Source of the DNA: Apostichopus japonicus
Taxonomy: Eukaryota > Echinodermata > Holothuroidea > Aspidochirotida > Stichopodidae
Assembly: GCF_037975245.1 (NCBI RefSeq)
Contig: NC_092571.1
Location: forward strand, 9,276,501 to 9,340,500
Length of the DNA stretch: 64,000 nt
Direction of reading: 5' to 3'
The notes under the pieces were generated by a model. The model ran no database searches. It was not told where the DNA came from and saw only the letters and a list, made by a program, of their open reading frames with translations. Of this stretch, positions 29,906 through 44,432 are shown piece by piece; position 1 is the stretch's first letter; the number at the start of each line of letters is the position of its first letter. Position numbers and translations under genes: made by a program.

Positions 29906-32900
29906 CGGTACCGCACATTCGATTGATCGGTACCGAACATTCGATTGATCGGTACCGCACAATCGATTGATCGGTACCGAACATTCGATTGATCGGTATT
30001 GAACATTCGATTGATCAATACCGCACATTCGATTGATCGGTAACGAACATTCGATTGATCGGTACCACACATTCGATTGATCGGTAACGAACATTCGATT
30101 GATCGGTACCGCACATTCGATTGATCGGTACCGCACATTCGATTGATCGGTACGGTACCGAACATTCGATTGTTCGGTATCGCACATTAGTTGATCGGTA
30201 CCGCACATTCGATTGATCGGTACCGCACATTCGATTGATCGGTACCGCACATTCGATTGATCGGTACCGCACATTCGATTGATCGGTACCGCACATTCGA
30301 TTGATCGGTACCGAACATTCGATTGATCGGTAACGCACATTCGATTGATCGGTACCGAACATTCGATTGATCGGTACCGAACATTCGATTGATCGGTAAT
30401 GCACATTCGATTGATCGGTAACGCACATTCGATTGATCGGTACCGAACATTCGATTGATCGGTACCGAAATTTCGATTGATCGGTACCGAACATTCGTTT
30501 GATCGGTAACGCACATTCGATTGATCGGTACCGCACATTCGATTGATCGGTACCGAACATTCGATTGATCGGTACCGCACATTCGATTGATCGGTACCGC
30601 ACATTCGATTGATCGGTACCGCACATTCGATTGATCGGTACCGAACATTCGATTGATCGGTAACGCACATTCGATTGATCGGTACCGAACATTCGATTGA
30701 TCGGTACCGAACATTCGATTGATCGGTAACGCACATTCGATTGATCGGTACCGCACATTCGATTGATCGGTACCGAACATTCGATTGATCGGTACCACAC
30801 ATTCGATTGATCGGTAACGAACATTCGATTGATCGGTACCGCACATTCGATTGATCGGTACCGAACATTCGATTGATCAATACCGCACATTCGATTGATC
30901 GGTACCGCACATTCGATTGTTCGGTACCGCACATTCGATTGTTCGGTACCGCACATTAGATTGATCCGTATCGAACATTCGATTGATCGGTACCGCACAT
31001 TCGATTGATCGGTACCGCACATTTGATTGATCAATACCGCACATTCGATTGATCGGTACCGCATATTCGATTGATCGGTACCGAACATTCGATTGATCGG
31101 GATCGCACATTCGATTGATCGGTACCGCACATTCGATTGATCGGTACGGTACCGAACATTCGATTGTTCGGTATCGCACATTAGTTGATCGGTACCGCAC
31201 ATTCGATTGATCGGTACCGCACATTCGATTGATCGGTACCGCACATTCGATTGATCGGTACCGCAAATTCGATTGATCGGTACCGCACATTCGATTGATC
31301 GGTACCGAACATTCGATTGATCGGTATTGAACATTCGATTGATCGGTAGCGATCATTCGATTGATCGGTACCGAACATTCGATTGATCGGTACCGAACAT
31401 TCGATTGATCGGTACCGAACATTCGATTGATCGGTACCGAACATTCGATTGATCGGTACCGCACATTCGATTGATCGGTACCGAACATTCGATTGATCGG
31501 TACCGCACAATCGATTGATCGGTACCGAACATTCGATTGATCGGTATTGAACATTCGATTGATCAATACCGCACATTCGATTGATCGGTAACGAACATTC
31601 GATTGATCGGTACCACACATTCGATTGATCGGTACCGAACATTCGATTGATCGGTACCGCACATTCGATTGATCGGTACCGCACATTCGATTGATCGGTA
31701 CGGTACCGAACATTCGATTGTTCGGTATCGCACATTAGTTGATCGGTACCGCACATTCGATTGATCGGTACCGCACATTCGATTGATCGGTACCGCACAT
31801 TCGATTGATCGGTACCGCACATTCGATTGATCGGTACCGCACATTCGATTGATCGGTACCGAACATTCGATTGATCGGTAACGCACATTCGATTGATCGG
31901 TACCGAACATTCAATTGATCGGTACCGAACATTCGATTGATCGGTAATGCACATTCGATTGATCGGTACCGCACATTCGATTGATCGGTACCGAACATTC
32001 GATTGATCGGTACCGAAATTTCGATTGATCGGTACCGAACATTCGTTTGATCGGTAACGCACATTCGATTGATCGGTACCGCACATTCGATTGATCGGTA
32101 CCGAACATTCGATTGATCGGTACCGAACATTCGATTGATCGGGATCGCACATTCGATTGATCGGTACCGCACATTCGATTGATCGGTACCGAACATTCGA
32201 TTGATCGGTACCGCACAATCGATTGATCGGTACCGCACATTCGATTGATCGGTACCGAACATTCGATTGATCGGTACCGAAATTTCGATTGATCGGTACC
32301 GAACATTCGTTTGATCGGTAACGCACATTCGATTGATCGGTACAGCACATTCGATTGATCGGTACCGAACATTCGATTGATCGGTACCGAACATTCGATT
32401 GATCGGTACCGATCATTCGATTGATCGGTACCGAACATTCGATTGATCGGTACCGAACATTCGATTGATCGGTACCGAACATTCGATTGATCGGTACCGA
32501 ACATTCGATTGATCGGTACCGAACATTCGATTGATCGGTACCGCACAATCGATTGATCGGTACCGAACATTCGATTGATCGGTACCGCACATTCGATTGA
32601 TCGGTACGGTACCGAACATTCGATTGTTCGGTATCGCACATTAGTTGATCGGTACCGCACATTCGATTGATCGGTACCGCACATTCGATTGATCGGTACC
32701 GCACATTCGATTGATCGGTACCGCACATTCGATTGATCGGTACCGAACATTCGATTGATCGGTACCGAACATTCGATTGATCGGTACCGAACATTCGATT
32801 GATCGGTAGCGATCATTCGATTGATCGGTACCGAACATTCGATTGATCGGTACCGAACATTCGATTGATCGGTACCGAACATTCGATTGATCGGTACCGA

Positions 32901-33774
32901 ACATTCGATTGATCGGTACCGAACATTCGATTGATCGGTACCGCACAATCGATTGATCGGTACCGAACATTCGATTGATCGGTACTGAACATTCGATTGA
33001 TCAATACCGCACATTCGATTGATCGGTAACGAACATTCGATTGATCGGTACCACACATTCGATTGATCGGTAACGAACATTCGATTGATCGGTACCGCAC
33101 ATTCGATTGATCGGTACCGCACATTCGATTGATCAATACCGCACATTCGATTGATCGGTACCGCACATTCGATTGTTCGGTACCGCACATTCGATTGTTC
33201 GGTACCGCACATTCGATTGATCCGTATCGAACATTCGATTGATCGGTACCGCACATTCGATTGATCGGTACCGCACATTCGATTAATCGGTACCGCACAT
33301 TCGATTGATCGGTACCGAACATTCGATTGATCAATACCGCACATTCGATTGATCGGTACCGCACATTCGATTGATCAATACCGAACATTCGATTGATCGG
33401 GATCGCAAATTCGATTGATCGGTACCGCACATTCGATTGATCGGTACGGTACCGAACATTCGATTGTTCGGTATCGCACATTAGTTGATCGGTACCGCAC
33501 ATTCGATTGATCGGTACCGCACATTCGATTGATCGGTACCGCACATTCGATTGATCGGTACCGCACATTCGATTGATCGGTACCGCACATTCGATTGATC
33601 GGTACCGAACATTCGATTGATCGGTAACGCACATTCGATTGATCGGTACCGAACATTCGATTGATCGGTACCGAACATTCGATTGATCGGTAACGCACTT
33701 TCGATTGATCGGTACCGCACATTCGATTGATCGGTACCGAACATTCGATTGATCGGTACCGAACATTCGATTGA

Positions 33775-33806
33775 TCGGTACCGATCAATCGATTGATCGG
33801 TACCGA
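33775..33806. repeat. 32-bp perfect palindrome
   Basis: Copy at +4253 from 29522. Confidence 0.87.
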
Positions 33807-34131
33807 ACATTCGATTGATCGGTACCGAACATTCGATTGATCGGTACGGTACCGAACATTCGATTGTTCGGTATCGCACATTAGTTGATCGGTACCGCAC
33901 ATTCGATTGATCGGTACCGAACATTCGATTGATCGGTACCGCACATTCGATTGATCGGTACAACACATTCGATTGATCGGTACCGCACATTCGATTGATC
34001 GGTACCGAACATTCGATTGATCGGTAACGAACATTCGATTCATCGGTACCGCACATTCGATTGATCGGTAACGAACATTCGATTGATCAATACCGCACAT
34101 TCGATTGATCGGTACCGCACATTCGATTGAT

Positions 34132-34158
34132 CTGTACGGTACCGAACATTCGATTGAT
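34132..34158 (+). repeat. Half J unit with CTGTACGG
   Basis: Copy of the 29879 half J, displaced by 4253 bp. Full J units with the same CTGTACGG pentamer lie at 41304 and 42988. Confidence 0.83.
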
Positions 34159-34653
34159 CGGTACCGCACATTCGATTGATCGGTACCGAACATTCGATTG
34201 ATCGGTACCGCACAATCGATTGATCGGTACCGAACATTCGATTGATCGGTATTGAACATTCGATTGATCAATACCGCACATTCGATTGATCGGTAACGAA
34301 CATTCGATTGATCGGTACCACACATTCGATTGATCGGTAACGAACATTCGATTGATCGGTACCGCACATTCGATTGATCGGTACCGCACATTCGATTGAT
34401 CGGTACGGTACCGAACATTCGATTGTTCGGTATCGCACATTAGTTGATCGGTACCGCACATTCGATTGATCGGTACCGCACATTCGATTGATCGGTACCG
34501 CACATTCGATTGATCGGTACCGCACATTCGATTGATCGGTACCGCACATTCGATTGATCGGTACCGAACATTCGATTGATCGGTAACGCACATTCGATTG
34601 ATCGGTACCGAACATTCGATTGATCGGTACCGAACATTCGATTGATCGGTAAT

Positions 34654-37021
34654 GCACATTCGATTGATCGGTAACGCACATTCGATTGATCGGTACCGAA
34701 CATTCGATTGATCGGTACCGAAATTTCGATTGATCGGTACCGAACATTCGTTTGATCGGTAACGCACATTCGATTGATCGGTACCGCACATTCGATTGAT
34801 CGGTACCGAACATTCGATTGATCGGTACCGAACATTCGATTGATCGGTACCGAACATTCGATTGATCGGTACCGCACATTCGATTGATCGGTACCGAACA
34901 TTCGATTGATCGGTACTGAACATTCGATTGATCAATACCGCACATTCGATTGATCGGTAACGAACATTCGATTGATCGGTACCGCACATTCGATTGATCG
35001 GTACCGAACATTCGATTGATCGGGATCGCACATTCGATTGATCGGTACCGCACATTCGATTGATCGTTACGGTACCGAACATTCGATTGTTCTGTATCGC
35101 ACATTAGTTGATCGGTACCGCACATTCGATTGATCGGTACCGCACATTCGATTGATCGGTACCGCACATTCGATTGATCGGTACCGCACATTCGATTGAT
35201 CGGTACCGCACATTCGATTGATCGGTACCGAACATTCGATTGATCGGTAACGCACATTCGATTGATCGGTACCGAACATTCGATTGATCGCTACCGAACA
35301 TTCGATTGATCGGTAACGCACATTCGATTGATCGGTACCGCACATTCGATTGATCGGTACCGAACATTCGATTGATCGCTACCGAACATTCGATTGATCG
35401 GTACCGAACATTCGTTTGATCGGTAACGCACATTCGATTGATCGGTACCGCACATTCGATTGATCGGTACCGAACATTCGATTGATCGGTACCGATCATT
35501 CGATTGATCGGTACCGAACATTCGATTGATCGGTACCGAACATTCGATTGTTCGGTACCGCACATTCGATTGTTCGGTACCGCACATTCGATTGATCCGT
35601 ATCGAACATTCGATTGATCGGTACCGCACATTCGATTGATCGGTACCGCACATTTGATTGATCAATACCGCACATTCGATTGATCGGTACCGCACATTCG
35701 ATTGATCGGTACCGAACATTCGATTGATCGGGATCGCACATTCGATTGATCGGTACCGCACATTCGATTGATCGGTACGGTACCGAACATTCGATTGTTC
35801 GGTATCGCACATTAGTTGATCGGTACCGCACATTCGATTGATCGGTAACGCACATTCGATTGATCGGTACCGAACATTCGATTGATCGGTACCGAAATTT
35901 CGATTGATCGGTACCGAACATTCGTTTGATCGGTAACGCACATTCGATTGATCGGTACCGCACATTCGATTGATCGGTACCGAACATTCGATTGATCGGT
36001 ACCGAACATTCGATTGATCGGTACCGAACATTCGATTGATCGGTACCGCACATTCGATTGATCGGTACCGAACATTCGATTGATCGGTACTGAACATTCG
36101 ATTGATCAATACCGCACATTCGATTGATCGGTAACGAACATTCGATTGATCGGTACCGCACATTCGATTGATCGGTACCGAACATTCGATTGATCGGGAT
36201 CGCACATTCGATTGATCGGTACCGCACATTCGATTGATCGTTACGGTACCGAACATTCGATTGTTCTGTATCGCACATTAGTTGATCGGTACCGCACATT
36301 CGATTGATCGGTACCGCACATTCGATTGATCGGTACCGCACATTCGATTGATCGGTACCGCACATTCGATTGATCGGTACCGCACATTCGATTGATCGGT
36401 ACCGAACATTCGATTGATCGGTAACGCACATTCGATTGATCGGTACCGAACATTCGATTGATCGCTACCGAACATTCGATTGATCGGTAACGCACATTCG
36501 ATTGATCGGTACCGCACATTCGATTGATCGGTACCGAACATTCGATTGATCGCTACCGAACATTCGATTGATCGGTACCGAACATTCGTTTGATCGGTAA
36601 CGCACATTCGATTGATCGGTACCGCACATTCGATTGATCGGTACCGAACATTCGATTGATCGGTACCGATCATTCGATTGATCGGTACCGAACATTCGAT
36701 TGATCGGTACCGAACATTCGATTGTTCGGTACCGCACATTCGATTGTTCGGTACCGCACATTCGATTGATCCGTATCGAACATTCGATTGATCGGTACCG
36801 CACATTCGATTGATCGGTACCGCACATTTGATTGATCAATACCGCACATTCGATTGATCGGTACCGCACATTCGATTGATCGGTACCGAACATTCGATTG
36901 ATCGGGATCGCACATTCGATTGATCGGTACCGCACATTCGATTGATCGGTACGGTACCGAACATTCGATTGTTCGGTATCGCACATTAGTTGATCGGTAC
37001 CGCACATTCGATTGATCGGTA
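34654..37021 (+). repeat. Two tandem copies of a 1174-bp higher-order repeat
   Basis: Copy 1 is 34654-35827 and copy 2 35828-37021. J units 35065 (CGTTACGG type) and 35773 recur at 36239 and 36947. The length is 53 monomers plus two J shifts. The GAAATTTCG and CATTCGTTTG pair and the GATCGCTACC variants are present in both copies. Confidence 0.88.
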
Positions 37022-38416
37022 CCGCACATTCGATTAATCGGTACCGCACATTCGATTGATCGGTACCGCACATTCGATTGATCGGTACCGAACATTCGAT
37101 TGATCGGTACCGAACATTCGATTGATCGGTATTGAACATTCGATTGATCGGTAGCGATCATTCGATTGATCGGTACCGAACATTCGATTGATCGGTACCG
37201 AACATTCGATTGATCGGTACCGAACATTCGATTGATCGGTACCGAACATTCGATTGATCGGTACCGAACATTCTATTGATCGGTACCGCACAATCGATTG
37301 ATCGGTACCGAACATTCGATTGATCGGTACTGAACATTCGATTGATCAATACCGCACATTCGATTGATCGGTAACGAACATTCGATTGATCGGTACCACA
37401 CATTCGATTGATCGGTAACGAACATTCGATTGATCGGTACCGTACATTCGATTGATCAATACCGAACATTCGATTGATCAATACCGCACATTCGATTGAT
37501 CGGTACCGCACATTCGATTGTTCGGTACCGCACATTCGATTGTTCGGTACCGCACATTCGATTGATCCGTATCGAACATTCGATTGATCGGTACCGCACA
37601 TTCGATTGATCGGTACCGCACATTCGATTAATCGGTACCGCACATTCGATTGATCGGTACCGAACATTCGATTGATCAATACCGCACATTCGATTGATCG
37701 GTACCGCACATTCGATTGATCAATACCGAACATTCGATTGATCGGGATCGCAAATTCGATTGATCGGTACCGCACATTCGATTGATCGGTACGGTACCGA
37801 ACATTCGATTGTTCGGTATCGCACATTAGTTGATCGGTACCGCACATTCGATTGATCGGTACCGCACATTCGATTGATCGGTACCGCACATTCGATTGAT
37901 CGGTACCGCACATTCGATTGATCGGTACCGCACATTCGATTGATCGGTACCGAACATTCGATTGATCGGTAACGCACATTCGATTGATCGGTACCGAACA
38001 TTCGATTGATCGGTACCGAACATTCGATTGATCGGTAACGCACATTCGATTGATCGGTACCGCACATTCGATTGATCGGTACCGAACATTCGATTGATCG
38101 GTACCACACATTCGATTGATCGGTAACGAACATTCGATTGATCGGTACCGCACATTCGATTGATCGGTACCGAACATTCGATTGATCAATACCGCACATT
38201 CGATTGATCGGTACCGCACATTCGATTGTTCGGTACCGCACATTCGATTGTTCGGTACCGCACATTAGATTGATCCGTATCGAACATTCGATTGATCGGT
38301 ACCGCACATTCGATTGATCGGTACCGCACATTTGATTGATCAATACCGCACATTCGATTGATCGGTACCGCATATTCGATTGATCGGTACCGAACATTCG
38401 ATTGTTCTGTATCGCA

Positions 38417-38437
38417 CATTAGTTGATCGGTACCGCA
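38417..38437 (+). repeat. Truncated J unit (21-mer only), CTGTATCG type
   Basis: The J 21-mer is fused to a GCATATTCG and GAAC context that elsewhere leads into GGGATCG monomers. The 5-bp duplication is absent. It is followed by an unusually long run of GCAC monomers (38438-38590). Confidence 0.8.
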
Positions 38438-40946
38438 CATTCGATTGATCGGTACCGCACATTCGATTGATCGGTACCGCACATTCGATTGATCGGTACC
38501 GCACATTCGATTGATCGGTACCGCACATTCGATTGATCGGTACCGCACATTCGATTGATCGGTACCGCACATTCGATTGATCGGTACCGAACATTCGATT
38601 GATCGGTATTGAACATTCGATTGATCGGTAGCGATCATTCGATTGATCGGTACCGAACATTCGATTGATCGGTACCGAACATTCGATTGATCGGTACCGA
38701 ACATTCGATTGATCGGTACCGAACATTCGATTGATCGGTACCGCACATTCGATTGATCGGTACCGAACATTCGATTGATCGGTACCGCACAATCGATTGA
38801 TCGGTACCGAACATTCGATTGATCGGTATTGAACATTCGATTGATCAATACCGCACATTCGATTGATCGGTAACGAACATTCGATTGATCGGTACCACAC
38901 ATTCGATTGATCGGTAACGAACATTCGATTGATCGGTACCGCACATTCGATTGATCGGTACCGCACATTCGATTGATCGGTACGGTACCGAACATTCGAT
39001 TGTTCGGTATCGCACATTAGTTGATCGGTACCGCACATTCGATTGATCGGTACCGCACATTCGATTGATCGGTACCGCACATTCGATTGATCGGTACCGC
39101 ACATTCGATTGATCGGTACCGCACATTCGATTGATCGGTACCGAACATTCGATTGATCGGTAACGCACATTCGATTGATCGGTACCGAACATTCGATTGA
39201 TCGGTACCGAACATTCGATTGATCGGTAATGCACATTCGATTGATCGGTACCGCACATTCGATTGATCGGTACCGAACATTCGATTGATCGGTACCGAAA
39301 TTTCGATTGATCGGTACCGAACATTCGTTTGATCGGTAACGCACATTCGATTGATCGGTACCGCACATTCGATTGATCGGTACCGAACATTCGATTGATC
39401 GGTACCGAACATTCGATTGATCGGTACCGAACATTCGATTGATCGGTACCGCACATTCGATTGATCGGTACCGAACATTCGATTGATCGGTACCGCACAA
39501 TCGATTGATCGGTACCGCACATTCGATTGATCGGTACCGAACATTCGATTGATCGGTACCGAAATTTCGATTGATCGGTACCGAACATTCGTTTGATCGG
39601 TAACGCACATTCGATTGATCGGTACAGCACATTCGATTGATCGGTACCGAACATTCGATTGATCGGTACCGAACATTCGATTGATCGGTACCGATCATTC
39701 GATTGATCGGTACCGAACATTCGATTGATCGGTACCGAACATTCGATTGATCGGTACCGAACATTCGATTGATCGGTACCGAACATTCGATTGATCGGTA
39801 CCGAACATTCGATTGATCGGTACCGCACAATCGATTGATCGGTACCGAACATTCGATTGATCGGTACCGCACATTCGATTGATCGGTACGGTACCGAACA
39901 TTCGATTGTTCGGTATCGCACATTAGTTGATCGGTACCGCACATTCGATTGATCGGTACCGCACATTCGATTGATCGGTACCGCACATTCGATTGATCGG
40001 TACCGCACATTCGATTGATCGGTACCGAACATTCGATTGATCGGTAACGAACATTCGATTGATCGGTATTGAACATTCGATTGATCGGTAGCGATCATTC
40101 GATTGATCGGTACCGAACATTCGATTGATCGGTACCGAACATTCGATTGATCGGTACCGAACATTCTATTGATCGGTACCGCACAATCGATTGATCGGTA
40201 CCGAACATTTGATTGATCGGTACTGAACATTCGATTGATCAATACCGCACATTCGATTGATCGGTAACGAACATTCGATTGATCGGTACCACACATTCGA
40301 TTGATCGGTAACGAACATTCGATTGATCGGTACCGCACATTCGATTGATCGGTACCGAACATTCGATTGATCAATACCGCACATTCGATTGATCGGTACC
40401 GCACATTCGATTGTTCGGTACCGCACATTCGATTGTTCGGTACCGCACATTCGATTGATCCGTATCGAACATTCGATTGATCGGTACCGCACATTCGATT
40501 GATCGGTACCGCACATTCGATTAATCGGTACCGCACATTCGATTGATCGGTACCGAACATTCGATTGATCAATACCGCACATTCGATTGATCGGTACCGC
40601 ACATTCGATTGATCAATACCGAACATTCGATTGATCGGGATCGCAAATTCGATTGATCGGTACCGCACATTCGATTGATCGGTACGGTACCGAACATTCG
40701 ATTGTTCGGTATCGCACATTAGTTGATCGGTACCGCACATTCGATTGATCGGTACCGCACATTCGATTGATCGGTACCGAACATTCGATTGATCGGTAAC
40801 GCACATTCGATTGATCGGTACCGAACATTCGATTGATCGGTACCGCACATTCGATTGATCGGTAACGCACTTTCGATTGATCGGTACCGCACATTCGATT
40901 GATCGGTACCGAACATTCGATTGATCGGTACCGAACATTCGATTGA

Positions 40947-40978
40947 TCGGTACCGATCAATCGATTGATCGGTACCGA
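40947..40978. repeat. 32-bp perfect palindrome
   Basis: Same GATCAATCGATTGATC monomer in the mosaic segment at 40.7-41.0 kb, next to a GCACTTTCG monomer (40867) as in the other four places. Confidence 0.86.
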
Positions 40979-41159
40979 ACATTCGATTGATCGGTACCGA
41001 ACATTCGATTGATCGGTACGGTACCGAACATTCGATTGTTCGGTATCGCACATTAGTTGATCGGTACCGCACATTCGATTGATCGGTACCGAACATTCGA
41101 TTGATCGGTACCGCACATTCGATTGATCGGTACAACACATTCGATTGATCGGTACCGCA

Positions 41160-44100
41160 CATTCGATTGATCGGTACCGAACATTCGATTGATCGGTAAC
41201 GAACATTCGATTCATCGGTACCGCACATTCGATTGATCGGTAACGAACATTCGATTGATCAATACCGCACATTCGATTGATCGGTACCGCACATTCGATT
41301 GATCTGTACGGTACCGAACATTCGATTGTTCGGTATCGCACATTAGTTGATCGGTACCGCACATTCGATTCATCGGTACCGCACATTCGATTCATCGGTA
41401 CCGCACATTCGTATTATCGGTACCGCACATTCGATTGATCGGTACCGCACATTCGATTCATCGGTACCGAACATTCGTTTGATCGGTAACGCACATTCGA
41501 TTGATCGGTAACGAACATTCGATTCATCGGTACCGAACATTCGATTGATCGGTACCGAACATTCGATTGATCGGTACCGAACATTCGATTGATCGGTACC
41601 GCACAATCGATTGATCGGTAAGGAACATTCGATTGATCGGTAACGAACATTCGATTGATCAATACCGCACATTCGATTGATCGGTAACGAACATTCGATT
41701 GATCGGTACCACACATTCGATTGATCGGTAACGAACATTCGATTGATCGGTACCGCACATTCGATTGATCGGTACCGAACATTCGATTGATCAATACCGC
41801 ACATTCGATTGATCGGTACCGCACATTCGATTGTTCGGTACCGCACATTCGATTGTTCGGTACCGCACATTCGATTGATCCGTATCGAACATTCGATTGA
41901 TCAGTACCGCACATTCGATTGATCGGTACCGCACATTTGATTGATCAATACCGCACATTCGATTGATCGGTACCGCATATTCGATTGATCGGTACCGAAC
42001 ATTCGATTGATCGGGATCGCACATTCGATTGATCGGTACCGCACATTCGATTGATCGGTACGGTACCGAACATTCGATTGTTCGGTATCGCACATTAGTT
42101 GATCGGTACCGCACATTCGATTGATCGGTACCGCACATTCGATTGATCGGTACCGCACATTCGATTGATCGGTACCGCACATTCGATTGATCGGTACCGC
42201 ACATTCGATTGATCGGTACCGAACATTCGATTGATCGGTATTGAACATTCGATTGATCGGTAGCGATCATTCGATTGATCGGTACCGAACATTCGATTGA
42301 TCGGTACCGAACATTCGATTGATCGGTACCGAACATTCGATTGATCGGTACCGAACATTCGATTGATCGGTCCCGCACATTCGATTGATCGGTACCGAAC
42401 ATTCGATTGATCGGTACCGCACAATCGATTGATCGGTACCGAACATTCGATTGATCGGTATTGAACATTCGATTGATCAATACCGCACATTCGATTGATC
42501 GGTAACGAACATTCGATTGATCGGTACCACACATTCGATTGATCGGTAACGAACATTCGATTGATCGGTACCGCACATTCGATTGATCGGTACCGCACAT
42601 TCGATTGATCGGTACGGTACCGAACATTCGATTGTTCGGTATCGCACATTAGTTGATCGGTACCGCACATTCGATTGATCGGTACCGCACATTCGATTGA
42701 TCGGTACCGCACATTCGATTGATCGGTACCGCACATTCGATTGATCGGGATCGCACATTCGATTGATCGGTACCGCACATTCGATTGATCGGTACCGAAC
42801 ATTCGATTGATCGGTACCGCACATTCGATTGATCGGTACAACACATTCGATTGATCGGTACCGAACATTCGATTCATCGGTAACGAACATTCGATTCATC
42901 GGTACCGCACATTCGATTGATCGGTAACGAACATTCGATTGATCAATACCGCACATTCGATTGATCGGTACCGCACATTCGATTGATCTGTACGGTACCG
43001 AACATTCGATTGTTCGGTATCGCACATTAGTTGATCGGTACCGCACATTCGATTCATCGGTACCGCACATTCGATTCATCGGTACCGCACATTCGTATTA
43101 TCGGTACCGCACATTCGATTGATCGGTACCGCACATTCGATTCATCGGTACCGAACATTCGTTTGATCGGTAACGCACATTCGATTGATCGGTAACGAAC
43201 ATTCGATTCATCGGTACCGAACATTCGATTGATCGGTACCGAACATTCGATTGATCGGTACCGAACATTCGATTGATCGGTACCGCACAATCGATTGATC
43301 GGTAAGGAACATTCGATTGATCGGTAACGAACATTCGATTGATCAATACCGCACATTCGATTGATCGGTAACGAACATTCGATTGATCGGTACCACACAT
43401 TCGATTGATCGGTAACGAACATTCGATTGATCGGTACCGCACATTCGATTGATCGGTACCGAACATTCGATTGATCAATACCGCACATTCGATTGATCGG
43501 TACCGCACATTCGATTGTTCGGTACCGCACATTCGATTGTTCGGTACCGCACATTCGATTGATCCGTATCGAACATTCGATTGATCGGTACCGCACATTC
43601 GATTGATCGGTACCGCCCATTTGATTGATCAATACCGCACATTCGATTGATCGGTACCGCATATTCGATTGATCGGTACCGAACATTCGATTGATCGGGA
43701 TCGCACATTCGATTGATCGGTACCGCACATTCGATTGATCGGTACGGTACCGAACATTCGATTGTTCGGTATCGCACATTAGTTGATCGGTACCGCACAT
43801 TCGATTGATCGGTACCGCACATTCGATTGATCGGTACCGCACATTCGATTGATCGGTACCGCACATTCGATTGATCGGTACCGCACATTCGATTGATCGG
43901 TACCGAACATTCGATTGATCGGTATTGAACATTCGATTGATCGGTAGCGATCATTCGATTGATCGGTACCGAACATTCGATTGATCGGTACCGAACATTC
44001 GATTGATCGGTACCGAACATTCGATTGATCGGTACCGAACATTCGATTGATCGGTCCCGCACATTCGATTGATCGGTACCGAACATTCGATTGATCGGTA

Positions 44101-44432
44101 CCGCACAATCGATTGATCGGTACCGAACATTCGATTGATCGGTATTGAACATTCGATTGATCAATACCGCACATTCGATTGATCGGTAACGAACATTCGA
44201 TTGATCGGTACCACACATTCGATTGATCGGTAACGAACATTCGATTGATCGGTACCGCACATTCGATTGATCGGTACCGCACATTCGATTGATCGGTACG
44301 GTACCGAACATTCGATTGTTCGGTATCGCACATTAGTTGATCGGTACCGCACATTCGATTGATCGGTACCGCACATTCGATTGATCGGTACCGCACATTC
44401 GATTGATCGGTACCGCACATTCGATTGATCGG
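41160..44432 (+). repeat. Two copies of a 1684-bp higher-order repeat
   Basis: Copy 1 is about 41160-42843 and copy 2 42844-44432. J units 41304 (CTGTACGG type), 42056 and 42610 recur at 42988, 43740 and 44294. The length is 76 monomers plus three J shifts. Private features in both copies are the CATTCGTATTATC unit (41408, 43092), GGTAAGGAAC (41627, 43311) and GGTCCCGCAC (about 42370, 44054). Confidence 0.87.

Larger units (their letters stand above)
19050..30577 (+). repeat. Two copies of a 5937-bp higher-order repeat
   Basis: Copy 1 is about 19050-24986 and copy 2 about 24987-30577 (tail interrupted). J units 19536, 20288, 20952, 21506, 22412, 23252, 23652, 23942 (half) and 24211 recur at +5937. 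The left edge lies at the J 21-mer at 19031-19051, the right edge where GAAC (24641) faces GCAC (30578). The remaining tail of the unit (24641-24986) reappears at 34831 onwards, after the nested 4253-bp duplication. Confidence 0.88.
26304..34830 (+). repeat. Two copies of a 4253-bp higher-order repeat nested in the 5937-bp block
   Basis: Copy 1 is 26304-30556 and copy 2 30557-34830. J units 26889, 27443, 28349, 29189, 29589, 29879 (half) and 30148 recur at +4253. Removing one copy makes 34831-35176 directly follow the 5937-bp copy 2, in the order seen at 24641-24986 (total shift 10190 = 5937 + 4253). This shows it arose inside the earlier duplication. Confidence 0.88.
37022..41159 (+). repeat. 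Mosaic satellite stretch with copies of distant segments
   Basis: About 37030-38400 follows 9198-10600 with a shift of 27788 bp (J 37787 matches 9999). About 38845-40120 follows 16725-18000 with a shift of 22120 bp (J 38978 and 39884 match 16858 and 17764). About 40700-41000 matches 18640-18950 at a slightly different offset (22076 bp, two monomers less). The truncated J at 38417 marks the switch between the first two sources. Confidence 0.75.
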
